From NCBI GenBank assembly GCA_907163375.1, contig CAJQUW010010458.1, positions 372,001 through 436,000 of the forward strand: 64,000 nucleotides of DNA, written 5' to 3'. The stretch comes from Prostheceraeus crozeri (taxonomy: Eukaryota > Platyhelminthes > Polycladida > Euryleptidae). The position numbers and the translations under genes are program-made. Shown here piece by piece: positions 11,940 through 24,800 of this stretch. The notes beneath the pieces are model-generated. The model was given only the letters and a program-made list of their open reading frames with translations, was not told the origin of the DNA and searched no databases. Each line of letters opens with the position of its first letter. Position 1 is the stretch's first letter.

Positions 11940-14900
11940 ACGAGAATAAGCCGTTGCATTTATTTGAATTCAGGCATTGTTTGATAAAGGGGCACAGTGA
12001 TTCAACTACAATATTACACTTATTCTGAATTCAACTGACGCACAAGCAAGATTGCAACGAATGAAGTTCTTAATGAATGCGAACGTGACAATATGTGAAT
12101 GAGGATGCGTGTTCCAGTTTATCGAGGCTCCAGACAATCCAAAGTTCATTTTTCCTGCGTCTGATCGCATTTCTTAAAAATATATAAGTCTACTACGTTT
12201 TTCTATTGCTACCAGCATTTTGAAGTATTTTCATCAGTTTAGTTCAGACCTGATCTTTAGGATCTGCTTCAACTACTGCAGGTTTCACTATTTCAGAGAC
12301 ATCAGAGAAAATGTAACACGATTGAAAAGGGTTAGCGTTCGAACAATTATTCAAGAATAAATGTGCATGGTGCAAATATGTGTTTAATTATACTCTAACA
12401 AATCGCTGACAATTTTCAGATAACGAGATCTTCTATTTGCAACCTTGCTTTCCTTTCGGTTGACGTGTGAATTTCGTTTTTTTCACATGCCACCATGTTA
12501 GAAATTTGTCATGTTTATCTCGCTCATGCTTGTCAAAAAAAATTTGGCAATAAACAACTTATGACAGTATGAGACATCAATGCTGAAAAATATCAGAATC
12601 GGCAATCAGTAATTTATTTAACACAGGCAGTGATTTCATAGAGAGCCGGCATACGAATCATGAAGGATTTCAGTCCCTTTATTCCTTAGGTTTATTGTTG
12701 TCGTCAACAAGTACTGCAACATTACAATACTGATGAGTTTTATGAGAAAAGTAAAGCTTGCACGATGGCATTAGCGGCAAGTATTATTCATGGTGCGCAA
12801 AATGAAGCAAGAATTAGATATTCGTATTGACTACATCTTCACTTTCATAAGCAAAGTACTTATCCTAGAGATGTCAATTTGTAAATAATCTTTCGCTCAG
12901 ACAAATTACTTGCATGATCCTTATTTGCATGAAAAAACCCAAGATATGACATACCATATTGCATTTGGCATGATGCAAAACACTTTTTTACTGCCATCTA
13001 CACTACAAGGGAAATCCGGAATTTAAGCAAACAAATTTCACTTCGGTAGTAGCAAGAATATCGCTCGCATTGAAACTTGTAAACAATATTGGCGGAGAGA
13101 CAAATTATTTCTAAAATTGTCAGCAGATTTCAAAGCTGTTTTGTGAGCGGGCAATGGGAAGGCGCTGTTTAGGACGCGGAAGGTTTTCATCTCCTCTGCC
13201 TTTCAATGATGGCAACTTCAAATGCTCCGGTTTCGTCATCGGAACGGCTCAGTGTATTGCTGTCGAAATCATTTTTTAAAGTTATTAATCGAATTAATTT
13301 ACCATCGCAACCATTTTAATTGGAAATGCTTATCGAGTGGCAATCAAACTACAACAATTTTGAAAACCGATTTTCACTCAAGTGGACTTGTAATGAAAGT
13401 CCACCGGACATGGACGCAAAATGAAATGATAACTTGCAGAAAGTTAGTTCAATCAAAAATATTCGGAATAGATTTGAGAGAAGTCACATGAGCCATCCTG
13501 TCTTACTATTTTATTGATTGAACATTAAGATACATTTCAAGGTCTTACAAAAGATATTTTCTCTTCAATATTTCCATTCAATTAGAATATAATCTCAGTT
13601 TCATTAAAATGAGAAGCAGCCGGAAGATCGACACATCATCCGGTTTGGGTCAATCACTCAACAGCAATCTGTATGGTGCTCATGCAATTCATCCCTAGCA
13701 GGCCATGTTGTGTTTGAAGTTGAAGTATTTAACTGAGCTCAAATACTCTAGAATTTCAGGAGGAAAAAAGTCAACGATTTCCAGCATTTTAATATCATGA
13801 AACATACAAGGCATTTCGTTAACGATCAGTCCTCAAGCTTTCATTATAGCAAAAACTTGACATTCGATGGAAATTATTATAGTTAATGCGAGCGAATTTG
13901 CCGATGTTATCATCCAGTACTGTAATTGAATAGCTCCTATTGAAAAAATTTTGAAATGCTGCCGTCATCTGGTATTTCATCAGCGCAGCGACCTCTACAG
14001 AAGTTTTTTCTCTATCGCCATCACATGAGTTCGATGCAGGTGCATATGGCAGCATGACCACTTCACTTCATTAATAGAAGCATCAATAGTTTCCTGACAT
14101 TCAGCACGATCGCTCAAGCCTTCACACAAGTTGCAGACTATCACTTATGCGCCGCTAATCGAAAAGAGGCACTACGATGAATCGTATCAAATTTCTTTTC
14201 TGCCAGCATCGCAGAGGAAAGTGATTGCATGATCTTTTCGGATCAGAATACATTTCGAGCACGTGAAAATTCAAAGACTTGATAAGAACTGAACTTTGTA
14301 ACCGCTTTCAACTGAAGTATGCACCTGTAACCCTCTGTTTTATGTCCTTAATTGTAGGACGATGAAACAGGACAGTTCATCGGTCGTGCACCAGCAGACA
14401 GGTGCTGATGTTCAGGAAACGACTGAGGAGGAGCTGTTTACGGCAAATAACAAAAACAGCAATAATTCACTTTGCCATGTATTTCGTGTGCTTGTGCACC
14501 GGTCATTGGGCCGGTGCACCGGAAGTCTGATTTTCGATCATTTTGATATTTCGCTACATTATTCTAACTTATATATTCGTCACAACAAATATAGAGAGAA
14601 AAATAATTCAAGCATACAACAGTTAAAAAACATTCTTCATTGTGGTCTCCTTGCTAATTCCGGCCATTAAATATCTATGCAATTTCATGAAAATTAAGGC
14701 TGAATCACAAAATAACCGTTGCATTTCCTGACTTTAGAAAAAATGAGGTTCGATTAGGTGACGATAAGATCACTCGGTATAGCTCATCACTACACATGAA
14801 TCATTTTTAGCCATGAAATCTCACTTCCCGATACCCTAGAATTTTGGAATCTCATGGTGAATTTCTCATGCCGACATTGTATATCTTGTTATGACATCAT

Positions 14901-15310
14901 TTGGCATTGGCTCAAAAAATCTTTATTTATTAAGGCAGGTCGGTCACTCAGATATCACCTCAAGTAACATCCGTTCTTCTCCGGTTTACCTTGTACTTTC
15001 TTTGTGCCTAATTTGCATTTAATTCGAAACATTAACACTCATGCACGTACTAAAGACAGACCAACCCTCCAGATTTAAAGGACTTAATTTAGACTACTTA
15101 CCCAAAACTGTTTTCGACCATGTACTAACAAGTGATTCAGCGTGACTTCTAAAGATTCTTGGTGCACCGCTGCGACTAAAATCACCATGCACAGCCCTAG
15201 TTTTCAAGAACAAAACAACTACGGCCTAGTAGATTTAGGAGCGACAACGTGTAAAATGAGATGATTTCTGTGAATTCGATATATTTTGGACGCTATCAGC
15301 ATTCAGCTTC
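11940..15310. other. no recognisable gene
   Basis: Long AT-rich stretch. A short perfect hairpin (GTGCACCGG / CCGGTGCAC around an 8-base loop) lies near 14493-14518. No supported coding sequence. Confidence 0.5.
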
Positions 15311-15311
15311 A

Positions 15312-15434
15312 GATCTAATAACCGTAGGATGCGAATTCCGTACCGACATGTAATGGATCCATTAACCGGCAAGTGGTCTAATAACTACAGGAAGCGGCTT
15401 CCGTCCCGATATGTAATGTGTATATTAACCGCCG
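15312..15434. repeat. two-copy tandem duplication, about 62-bp unit
   Basis: Two adjacent, diverged copies share CTAATAAC.., .TTCCGT(A/C)CCGA(C/T)ATGTAATG and ATTAACCG.C at the same offsets, indicating an old tandem duplication. Confidence 0.5.
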
Positions 15435-17256
15435 ACTACTGCTAGTATGTAAGCATATACGCTTTGTTTGAACTTAATGCCTGACGCAAACTTTCTAACA
15501 TCGATTACCCTCAGTTTCAGCAAGGATTTAGTTTGCTTTAGAATTTCCGATTGCATTCCGCTCAGGCTGCACGAGGTAGGGATTTATCGAAACACCGTCA
15601 CCGATAGAGAAATATTCTCCCTTGTGAAATGCTGTGATGCTAACTTCCAAGCATGAGTAAAGAGCTACAGCTGACCTCTTTCGGTAACTTGGAAAATGCT
15701 TGGTTGGCTTGCTGTTTTAGCTTCAGGGGCAAAGCCTCACATCGCTGGACGAACCACTGTGGAAATAAATAATGACTTTCTCAATAGTCATGTTGAAATA
15801 TTCGCATCACATCACGACAGCATGCGGAAACGCAGCTCTTGATTATCAATTAGATGTACGTCTAAGAGAATACGAAGGAGACTAGAGGCTTAATTAAAAG
15901 CTCCCTTAGCATCAAGGATCAAATTGAAGATTCAGAACCCGGATGATGAGAGACACAAGAATGAAATAATTCCAAATTGTATGATTCCCATCTGAAATAT
16001 GATTTCCAGCACACTTAGCACCGATGTTTCAACAGTATCATTTCAATTCAACAATCATTTTTACAGGGAGTAGAAAAATCCGCGGAAAGCCCAAAGACCT
16101 ACATTTTCATACTACACGTACTTATATTAATCGATATTTATTGTGATTTAATTTTGGCTAAGCAATTTTCTTAAGTGCGAGTTCCTCAATAGAAAAAAAT
16201 CAAAATTCAAATGCGATTTTCAATTTCTTAACTTTAAAAACACATTCACAGACAGTTAATACTAATGCGGAAGTTTCTATACATGTGCATCAGTAAAATC
16301 ATTTCAGATACATGTAGAGGAGAAGCAATTTCTATTGCTCATTAACATTTACCATGTACATGTAGTTTCTAATCTGGGCTCGGATTTTTATTTTTTCACA
16401 TAATTTGACATTTTTGGAATTTTACATAATTTGCTGTTTAAACTTTTGTAAGTTGTCTAAAACATCGTACAGTCGCAAAAATCCAAATGATAAGAAAAAT
16501 TATCAAAAACTGAGAAATCTATCTATGAAACAACTAAAACCGCAAAACGGAAAAGCTTTTTATTGCCACCTAATAATTTTCGGGTACCCCTACACCCCAC
16601 GCCTATATTATTTTCCATATTTGAATACGAGTATGACCATTTTCATCACCAAATCCGTGGAACCGTTCTACTCCCTGTTATTATTATTCATCCTGTTTTA
16701 TTCATAATTCCAGTTGCCGTCGAGACCAAAGCAACAATTGTCCCTTAGTATAATTCTTTATTTCGCCTTGTAATATAATTGCTATTATTTGTAAGACTCA
16801 TCATTGGTTTACAAGTACCTGTTTTTTTCAGCATCACAAGTAATAACGGAAAACCTTCTGCTTATGAACCCAGAATGTCAGCGACAGAATACCCATAATT
16901 TAACTGATCAACTGATCTGGTAGATTTGACATCCCTTCGATGCCACCGAGTGCTTGCAAGAAACAGTTCTAAAATAATTTCATCTCAAAATCAAAGTGAC
17001 TCTAATGAGCTGTTTCTTGCAAGCAATTTGTATCCTCCTTAATTCTATTGCATCTTCATTCTTCTCCTATTCTTTGAAACCATAGCGAAGGGAAAGTTGA
17101 ATGTCTTGGTGCATTGATTTTTCCATGTATGGCGAAAGTAGCTGTAGCAGTGTTATCGCTATCAGATTATCATGTAGCCTAGCGCCACCAGATACCAGTA
17201 GAAGACATATAATTGGGGACTTTCTCGATAGGGAAAGTCCCATGGGAATCTTGCTT
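15435..17256. other. no recognisable gene
   Basis: AT-rich non-coding sequence. The 100-codon frame at 16405-16707 has no recognisable domain and is low in complexity. The end of this stretch contains CCCATGGGAA-type palindromes that may belong to the hAT element to the right. Confidence 0.45.
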
Positions 17257-17628
17257 CAGGTCATGGGAATCCCATGGGAATTAAATGAAAATTTTGATCA
17301 CCAAAAGAAGATAAATTTAAATCTTATTTGAAAGTATCAACTCTTTTTTGGTTTGCAAAGTTTGTGAGAAAGCGAGAATGCAGGCTGTAGTTGCACTCAT
17401 CTTACTATATGACTAGGCGAAGCCGCTCATGAATGACACACAGATTGAAGTGAAAATGCAACATTTATACATGTACATTGTACAGGTGTGTCTACAGTAA
17501 GCAGGCTGTCCTTGTCTGAAAAAAAGCATGATTGTCAGGGTGACGAAACACGGGTCGGTAACCATCATCATAACAATTCTTTTCTTGGCTTATCAATCTT
17601 ATAAGAAGACTAATATCGGTCTTAAATG

Positions 17629-17645
17629 AGAGAGAGAGAGAGAGA
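17629..17645. repeat. (GA)n microsatellite
   Basis: About eight GA repeats in a row; simple sequence only. Confidence 0.8.
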
Positions 17646-18000
17646 ACTTGGATTATGTAATTATCTGTTGAGTCTGTCTGTCAATTCGCATCGTCAACCG
17701 ACGGGAGGAGAATCAGTATCCATGTCAGTGACCGACCGATTCTCTCGCCCCGTGCGCTGCATGATCAATTTCACTTACGCAACTTTTGACAATTCAAGTG
17801 AGGGAATGTGAGCTCGCAAAACATTCTTTTCCCCTGATTGACGCTTGGCGATGATTCATTAGGCTGCAGACCGAAGAGGAACCGAGCTATATGATGTAAT
17901 TATAATCGTCTGCAACTTCAGTTCCCACTATGAGGCAGGTCGTCGCTACGATGTCTTCGAACAAGTTCTTCGAAGTAGACAAAAAACTCTGCAGCAGCAC

Positions 18001-20002
18001 ATGTCTGCTGCTCGTGTATCTTTTGTTCCGCCACCGAAATCATTAACCAGTGGTAGTGCCAATCTTGATTCGAGGATAAAGGCCGTGCAAGTGGACATAT
18101 CACCGGTTGCCGAGAGCTCAGGACACGACAAGAAACCATTGTTGGCCCCTTTCCTTTATTGTGATGCCTGTAAGAAATTGTTTCTTTGGTTTAAGAAGAC
18201 AAGAGGACACTGGGTCAACCAGAGTGGGGTCAGTGCAATAAAGCGCCATCTCGAGAAAAACTGCGCACCGGCGACGTCGACGTCCAATCAACTCACCATT
18301 CACCAAAGTTTTCAGTGTGCTCCATCAACAAGCAAGCCTCCTCTTCCGAAAAAAGCAAAAGAACAATGGCAGCAGCATGTAGTGAAGCTTGTTTGTGCCC
18401 ATCCGACTGTGTCCATCAACGCCATGGCTCAAATTGCATCTTCTTGCGCAAACTTCGCTTCTTCGGTAACGCACAGAAACAACAAGATCAATGACTATTC
18501 CATCGGACGAACTTACATTTCATCGGGGTTAATGACTGAGGGAGAGCAATCCCATGCGAAGTTGCAACATCATTTTAGAAACAGTCTCAACGATCCGGAT
18601 GCTGGTGTATCATGCATGATTGATTTTTGGTCTGGAAGACATGAACATCGACTTTCTTATTTTGCTATTGTTGCTTGTGGACTCGATAAAGATTGGCGTT
18701 GGTTCAGTTATCCACTTAAGATTTGTGATTTGGATGATGTACCACACGACGCTTCGTTCACTTTCAAAATTCTCGAAGAATGCATTAAGTCACCGGATGA
18801 TGAAAAACAGGGTGAGCTCTCTCAACCCATCTTTACAGTAAGTGACAACGAACCGAAAATGGTCGCAGCGTTCGACGGCCGTTATCCAACGACGCTGACC
18901 TTGGGTGGTAGAATTGGTTGTACCGAACATGCCTTGTCGACTTGTGTCAAAGACGTTTTCGAGAAGTCTCCACCAGAATTACTAAGTGGCATGCTGTCTA
19001 ATCTGACTTCTGTGGAATCTTTCTATAATGTACGCGACCAAAATGCGAAGCGACTGAAGCGTGCTATTCCTGATAAAAGCACGACTCGACCATGGCGATT
19101 TCAACATTCTCGACTTCGATCTGCGGTGGACAACTACACTGTATTTCTGTCAGAAGACTCATGTATCTGACAATTTGCCACCTTTACCTTCACTGAAATC
19201 TCTGTTGGATATTATGGAAGCCGTCAAGTGCTTCTTTGACAGAGTTGAGGTTAATGAGCCAACTTCTCATCTATCTTACCTGAACTATCTTACTTTGGAT
19301 ATTCACTTGTTCCAAATGCAGATTAGTGAAGAAGTGCCCGCCATCGCTCGGGAGACTTGCTGCCTTCTACGAAATCAGATGAGAAAGAAGCTGTGGCCAT
19401 ATTGTGGTTCATCATTTGCAAAAGCGGCTTTTTATTTGTCAGGCATTGATGTCTGCAACACGGCTTTGGATATGGTGGAAACTCTTAGATATTCCAGCAA
19501 AAAGACCCGAGAATTGCAGGTGTTCATGAATGAATGGGAGCAGGAGATGCAAGGATTCAAATCGAGTGTTGTGAACTATTTGAATCAGCTGTTTGATTCA
19601 ATGCATATATCTGATATCCCCACGGACAAAGTCAGTGATAACCAGGAACGTGAGCCCTCGACATCCAGCGATCCGCTTGAGACATTGTTTGCTCCACGCC
19701 AAAAGCGCATGAAGACTTCGCTTCATGAACAACTTGAAACAGAAATGTTGCTTTTCGAGACCATTTGTGTGGCCTTCAGACATCCGACCAAGGATTTTTG
19801 GAAAGAGAAAGGACCACAAATGAGACTTTTTTCAAAGTGTGCAAAAATTCTTTTTTCCACCCCAGTGTCATCGGCTTCTGTAGAAAGACTATTCAGCGAG
19901 GCGGGGATTCTCTTATCAAAGCTTCGAAAAAGGCTCAAGCCTGACAAGCTAAGCGCTATGATTTACACAAAATATGCTTGTAAGTTAGAGACTGTATTAT
20001 AA
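18001..20002 (+). pseudogene. hAT transposase (ZBED-like), one frameshift
   Basis: Cut-and-paste transposase of the hAT superfamily. Numbered from the ATG at 18001, residues C54, C57, H83 and C88 form a BED zinc finger. D208 lies in MIDFWSGR and D282 in VSDNEPKMVAAF; these are the first two catalytic acids. C307 and H310 in IGCTEHALSTCVKD are the conserved C-x2-H of the hAT insertion domain. The glutamate of SSASVERLFSEAG and the surrounding C-terminal hATC dimerisation region complete the protein. The first frame closes at 19170. Homology continues from SDNLPPLPSLKSLLDIMEAV in the +1 frame to a stop at 20002, so one frameshift lies between about 19140 and 19170. The frame upstream of 18001 stays open to about 17867 without a methionine, so the true start may lie in another exon. 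About 660 residues in total, a normal length for the family. Apart from the frameshift it is well preserved, which suggests recent activity. Confidence 0.88.
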
Positions 20003-20057
20003 TTCAGTTCCTAGGTTTGCATGAACATTTGTTATTCATTTGATATATTTCATAACA

Positions 20058-20540
20058 ACGTTTGTTAATCCATTGACATTTTTCTAGAGCATCAGCTATT
20101 CTCTTGATAGCCTTCATTGCCGCATGGTAGCGTTTTGCGTTTGTTAATCCATTGATATTTTATTTAACAGTATCTGCTATTCTCATGATTGTTTTTATAC
20201 CTGCATTTTGTTTGTTAATCCATTGACATTTTCTTGAGTATTTGCTTTTGCCTTGATGGTTTTCTAAGTGACGCTTGTTAATCCATCGATGGTCTTCATT
20301 CGACATCACGAAGGTCTCAAAGTAACGGTTGTTAGTCCATTGATAATTTATTGAAGATCTGCTATTCTTAGATTGTAGTACTGTCATTCGTAGGCCTTTA
20401 TACATAATAGGGCCTACATTGGAGAGTTTTTATAATATGTAGCTTTCATCAATCCATTGATATTTTTAATGTTTGATGCCTTTTTAGCAGCAACGTTTGT
20501 CAATCCTTGGACAAATTTTCAATGAACGTTTGTTTCTCGA
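20058..20540. repeat. degenerate minisatellite, TTGTTAATCCATTGA core
   Basis: Seven to eight diverged units of roughly 50-110 bases, each starting near (CG)TTTGTTAATCCATTGA(C/T)ATTTT. Units begin close to 20058, 20136, 20210, 20273, 20327, 20443 and 20494. Several also share a CTGCTATTCT.ATGAT segment. The array starts about 55 bases after the hAT transposase stop and so lies in the 3' part of that element. Confidence 0.7.
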
Positions 20541-21145
20541 ATATAAATTTGTCTTTTTGCATTTGTGGCTTTATCATCAAAGTTGTTTAAATCAGTAGTT
20601 GTTTTCTGTTGATAAGTCATAGAAATATGCGTAGGCGAAGTATTGACTTCATTGCTTGTATACAGTCACTGTACTTGTATTGTAAACTTAAATATGATAT
20701 TGCGATGAGCTGGAAGTTTGCCATGTTCATCACAAGTACGGCACCGCATGAAGTGAATCAGAGTGAATAGACATGCGAATATGTGCATGTATAGGCCTAT
20801 ATGTAATCGAAGACTATTTCGATGAAGTCGTCTTTATTGATTGACTAATCCCTGAAACAAAATGATAGATATTTTTGATTATTAGTAATTATTTTTGGAA
20901 ATTTTTGGAAATTACAAAATAAGATAGATTGATATGCCAATACTTTTTTATCCAAAAGATAGGTCAACTAAAAGCGCTTAATCTCATCAGTTCAATTACG
21001 AAAATCCGTTAATCGACTTGTAGTCCGAAAGAAGAGAACCATAAACCGTATATAGGAAGAGTAATGAGCCATGGGAATTCTGATGGGAAATACTGAAAAA
21101 TCCCGTGGGAATGGGAATTCAAAATCAATTCCCACGGCAAGCCTG
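20541..21145. other. 3' non-coding part of the hAT element
   Basis: No coding sequence seen. The last 90 bases contain several GGGAATT/AATTCCC inverted motifs that probably belong to the transposon terminus. Confidence 0.4.
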
Positions 21146-21157
21146 ATTGCAATCCTT

Positions 21158-21656
21158 CGTGACGTCAAAAGGGCCAGCTTTGAGAACCAAGGGCAGCGTA
21201 TATGGAACCTGTGTGCGACAAGATATGCTTTATGGTGGCGAGTCATGGCCGTTGCTTTCATCCCATGAGAAGATGCTTGAGCGTGTTGAGATGCGAATGC
21301 TAAGGTGGATGAGTGGTGTCAGACTATCGGACAGGAAATCGAATGACAGCATCAGAGAAGCAGTGGGTCTTGAGAACATCACAGACATCGCGAGAGGGCA
21401 AAGACTGCGTTGGTTTGGCCACGTGGCAAGAAGGGATGAGACAGAGTGGATTAGAAAAGTTATGTGGATGGAAGTAGATGGTAAAAGAGGAGCAGGAAGA
21501 CAAAAGAAGACCTGGGAACAAGTGGCGTAGGATGACCTCAAACGTGTTGGAGCCCAGGAAACGGACGCCCGTGATCGATCGAACTGGAAGTGCATACACA
21601 AGCAGCAAACGTCTAACCCAGCATCTTCTGGAAGAAAAGGACGCAAAAAGGGATGA
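21158..21656 (+). mobile_element. LINE ORF2 C-terminal fragment
   Basis: One plus-strand frame reads through the region after the reverse transcriptase of an RTE-like LINE. Motifs in order: LYGGESWPL, LERVEMRMLRWMSGVRLSDR, RGQRLRWFGHVARRD, GKRGAGRQKKTW, and DDLKRVGAQETDARDRSNWK. A single in-frame stop (TAG at 21528-21530) separates the last two. The frame then runs to its natural end at 21656. The 5' part of the LINE is missing: it was either 5'-truncated at insertion or cut off by the hAT element that ends beside it. Confidence 0.75.
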
Positions 21657-21825
21657 GTGAGTGGGAGTTACCCCAGCATGACGTTCCATTTCCGAGGAAA
21701 AAATTCAGTGAGGATAAAATCTTTGCTCAACAGTCTCTGCATTTTCCGTCATCGTAGAAATTTTGTAGATGGATAATAATAAACTACTTATATACAGATG
21801 ACAAAAGGTCAGATGGTAGTCGTAC

Positions 21826-24800
21826 CTGCAAGGATGCCACTTCCTCTTGGTAGTGGCTGCGAAGAATATTAATTTCGTCTTCACGTCCAACTTCTGAGAC
21901 AGCCGCCGCGGTTTTCAAGTCTTCAAGTTCTGCTTGAAGTCCATCTACATGACGATGCAACATCTCATTTGCAGATTGAGAGCTCTGGAAAATAGAATAA
22001 AAATTCATAGTAAAGATTCGACGTTGAAATTTGGCATTCAAAATATGACAGGAGCACACAATTAAATATTTTGTTTATCTGCTTCGGTTTGCTATAAGTG
22101 TGATTAATACGAAATTGGTGGCACATCGAGGAACCTATTAAGTGGGCAAAAAGGAATTCCTAGTACCTTACAGAGACAGGAAAAAAGTCGTGCGTCGCTT
22201 GCGGATTAATGTGAGTTCCAGCAAAGTGCTTCGGTTGCCAAAATTCCTTCAGATTCGAAGAACTCAAATCATTGCGGACAAGTTTTCTCCATAATGTTGG
22301 CCCTTCCGATCATTATTAAAAAATGCGTGCGAAAATTAGTTCACCTGATGACTCCACAATCCTCTTAGCATTTCTCACTGCACAGTGCATACACTGAATC
22401 GAAGCCAGACATCGATGTGTGTTTTGGTGTGTGCGAAGTGATATCACAGCACGCACACCTCTCTCACTGGCTCTGGTGTCCTCTGCTGACAGCTTATTGT
22501 TTCAATTTCCAATAGCAAGCGATACACGAATTATCCATTCGAGAAGGAGCAAGTTGTCTAATTCTGTGATGTGCCATTTCGATATTAAGGTTACATACAA
22601 TTCTTCCTTTCTAGGAAACCGAAGTGTGCGCAGATGAATCTAATTCTGAGGAACAGGAGAATTCGGCAAAATTTTCAACGATCTATTCGACAGAGTACTT
22701 CTGATTCGAATACAAAGCTACAACATATCAATACTTCAAAGCTAAGATGAACTAACAATTAAGGTGGCATGAAGACCATACATTGAAATATGTTGTTTTC
22801 AAACTTGAAGTCAGATGGAATATCAGGTAAAAGGTTTTATGAATTAGATATGTGCAGTCGGGTTCTGAATCCGATGGGGTTCGGGCTTGACGAAAATAAG
22901 CTACATTTTGAGAAAATAATTATGAACACAACTGAATAAAGTCGATGTTTTTGGCTACATTCACTCACGGTATCCCTCAGCAACTTCAGCATCTTCAATA
23001 TAACAATCATGTCTAGATTTTGAAAGCATCAATGAGTCGTACTGTCGTAGCCTAGCGCCTATTCTTATTCATTTCAAGACATTTGCTATCTCTATATTTC
23101 GCCAAATTTGAATCCAAGAACAGGATGTGTGCTGATTGCATGAAAGTAAACAAAAAAAACAATTACCACAAAACCAAGATATAAGGAATAATGTTAAAGT
23201 AAAGATACTACCTTAGCCCCAGCTAGGCTGACACTTAGGGCGTTACTCTTGACGATGGCCATTCACTGTTATTGCTACTAGTCACTCGAACATGATTATA
23301 CTTATACTATTTCAGTACAGCTACAGTCAAGATACTGACTTTGCGAAGAATTCTTCAATGAAGAGTCATCAAATATTCAGATTAAAAATCTATTTAAGAA
23401 ACACAATTGAAATTATTACGGCATTCATGCTTTAGTGCAACAATCATTGTGACAAAATTATGATTCAAGAGACTTCTGTGATTTAGCAGTGCAATGAAAA
23501 ATGGTTCCGGTGCAAACTGACTCAATTAAGCGGCGAATTCTATTGGAGTGGTGTCTACTCCGTAAATGAGTGGCCATTTAAAATTCATGAGTTTTATTAA
23601 TGAGTTGAATGCAGATAATGTTAATGTTTCCTCTAAATTTCACCTTTGAATAAATGCATTATGAATTTGGGGTCAGTTGCGGTTGGGTTCCATTCAAATT
23701 TTGGCTGCACGACTGATGCCAATAATTGAAATAATGTTCAAATGAATACAGGTTTCCGGACACGTTGACATCGGTTATAAACCAATGATATGAATTACAG
23801 TTGTTTTCTGTAGCATTAATTTCTTTTGTGACACAAGCGAGAGCAGCTGCAAATTATATTATCTTGAAACATCGAATAAATAAGTTTAATAAAGAAGCGT
23901 CAGATCGAATTGTGATGCAAAGGATGTGTGAATAGTTGAACTTGTGCCCACGAATATCTAGGTTATAAGGACCAGTTGCCCAAGATTCAGTTGGCGAGAT
24001 CAAGTCTTCCCTAACGCAGATCAATTGACAAAGCAATCTGAATTACTAAATGAATATTTCGTCACAAATGTGACTAATCAAAGAGTAAAATGTCAGAATG
24101 ACTATTGAATTACCCGTGGAAGGACATTCAATTTGCAGATGACTTTCGATGATCCACGATGATCAATGTAATACAATTGCTCATATTTACGAAACGAGTT
24201 AGGTTAGGCTATCCCGAGATAGTCTAACCTGAGGTTAGATTTGACCTGGGGTTAGAAAACTTATTTATGACGCTGGATAAAACTAACTCGAGATACCCTA
24301 ACCTGAGGTTAAAGTGATTCATACGAATGACGCCAGTCATTACTCACTTGCACTCTGCATCGTAAGAAAGCTAAAAATAAGCTTGAATTCTCCCGCGTGG
24401 ACCAATCATAACGCCTACATATTTTGTTTCTGAGAGTGTCGACTTTATAAACATCGATTCAATCAATCGTACTGAAGCGAACTGAGGAGACCCAGAATTA
24501 TCAAAGATGACTTTCAATGAAGAACTAGATTTGATTTTGATAGAAGGCTACAGAACACGAAAAGAAGTAATGGATTGTAGTGATAGGACAATCCAAGCCA
24601 ATGCTGCCAGGAATTCGGCATGGGGCCAAATAACTGCGGAAGTCAACTCTGTCTCAAACGTTAAGAAAAGCAAGGAGCAAGTTATAGCCAGGTACAAATA
24701 TCTGAATAACAAAGCGAGAAGAAGAAATATAGATAAAAAGAAGCACGTGAAAGGAACTGGTGGGGGTCCGGCGATGAAACTAGATCCAATCAGCGAGGCC

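Larger units (their letters stand above)
17257..21145 (+). mobile_element. candidate extent of a 3.9-kb hAT transposon
   Basis: The transposase gene at 18001-20002 is bracketed by an inverted pair of CATGGGAATT-like sequences. The left edge begins CAGGTCATGGGAATCCC. The right edge, read inward on the minus strand, begins CAGGCTTGCCGTGGGAATTG. Both begin CAGG, as hAT termini do, and both are followed by further GTGGGAA/CATGGGAA repeats. I cannot find a matching 8-bp duplication (TCTTGCTT on the left, ATTGCAAT on the right), so the edges are tentative. The DNA immediately right of the proposed end is LINE-derived. Confidence 0.4.
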
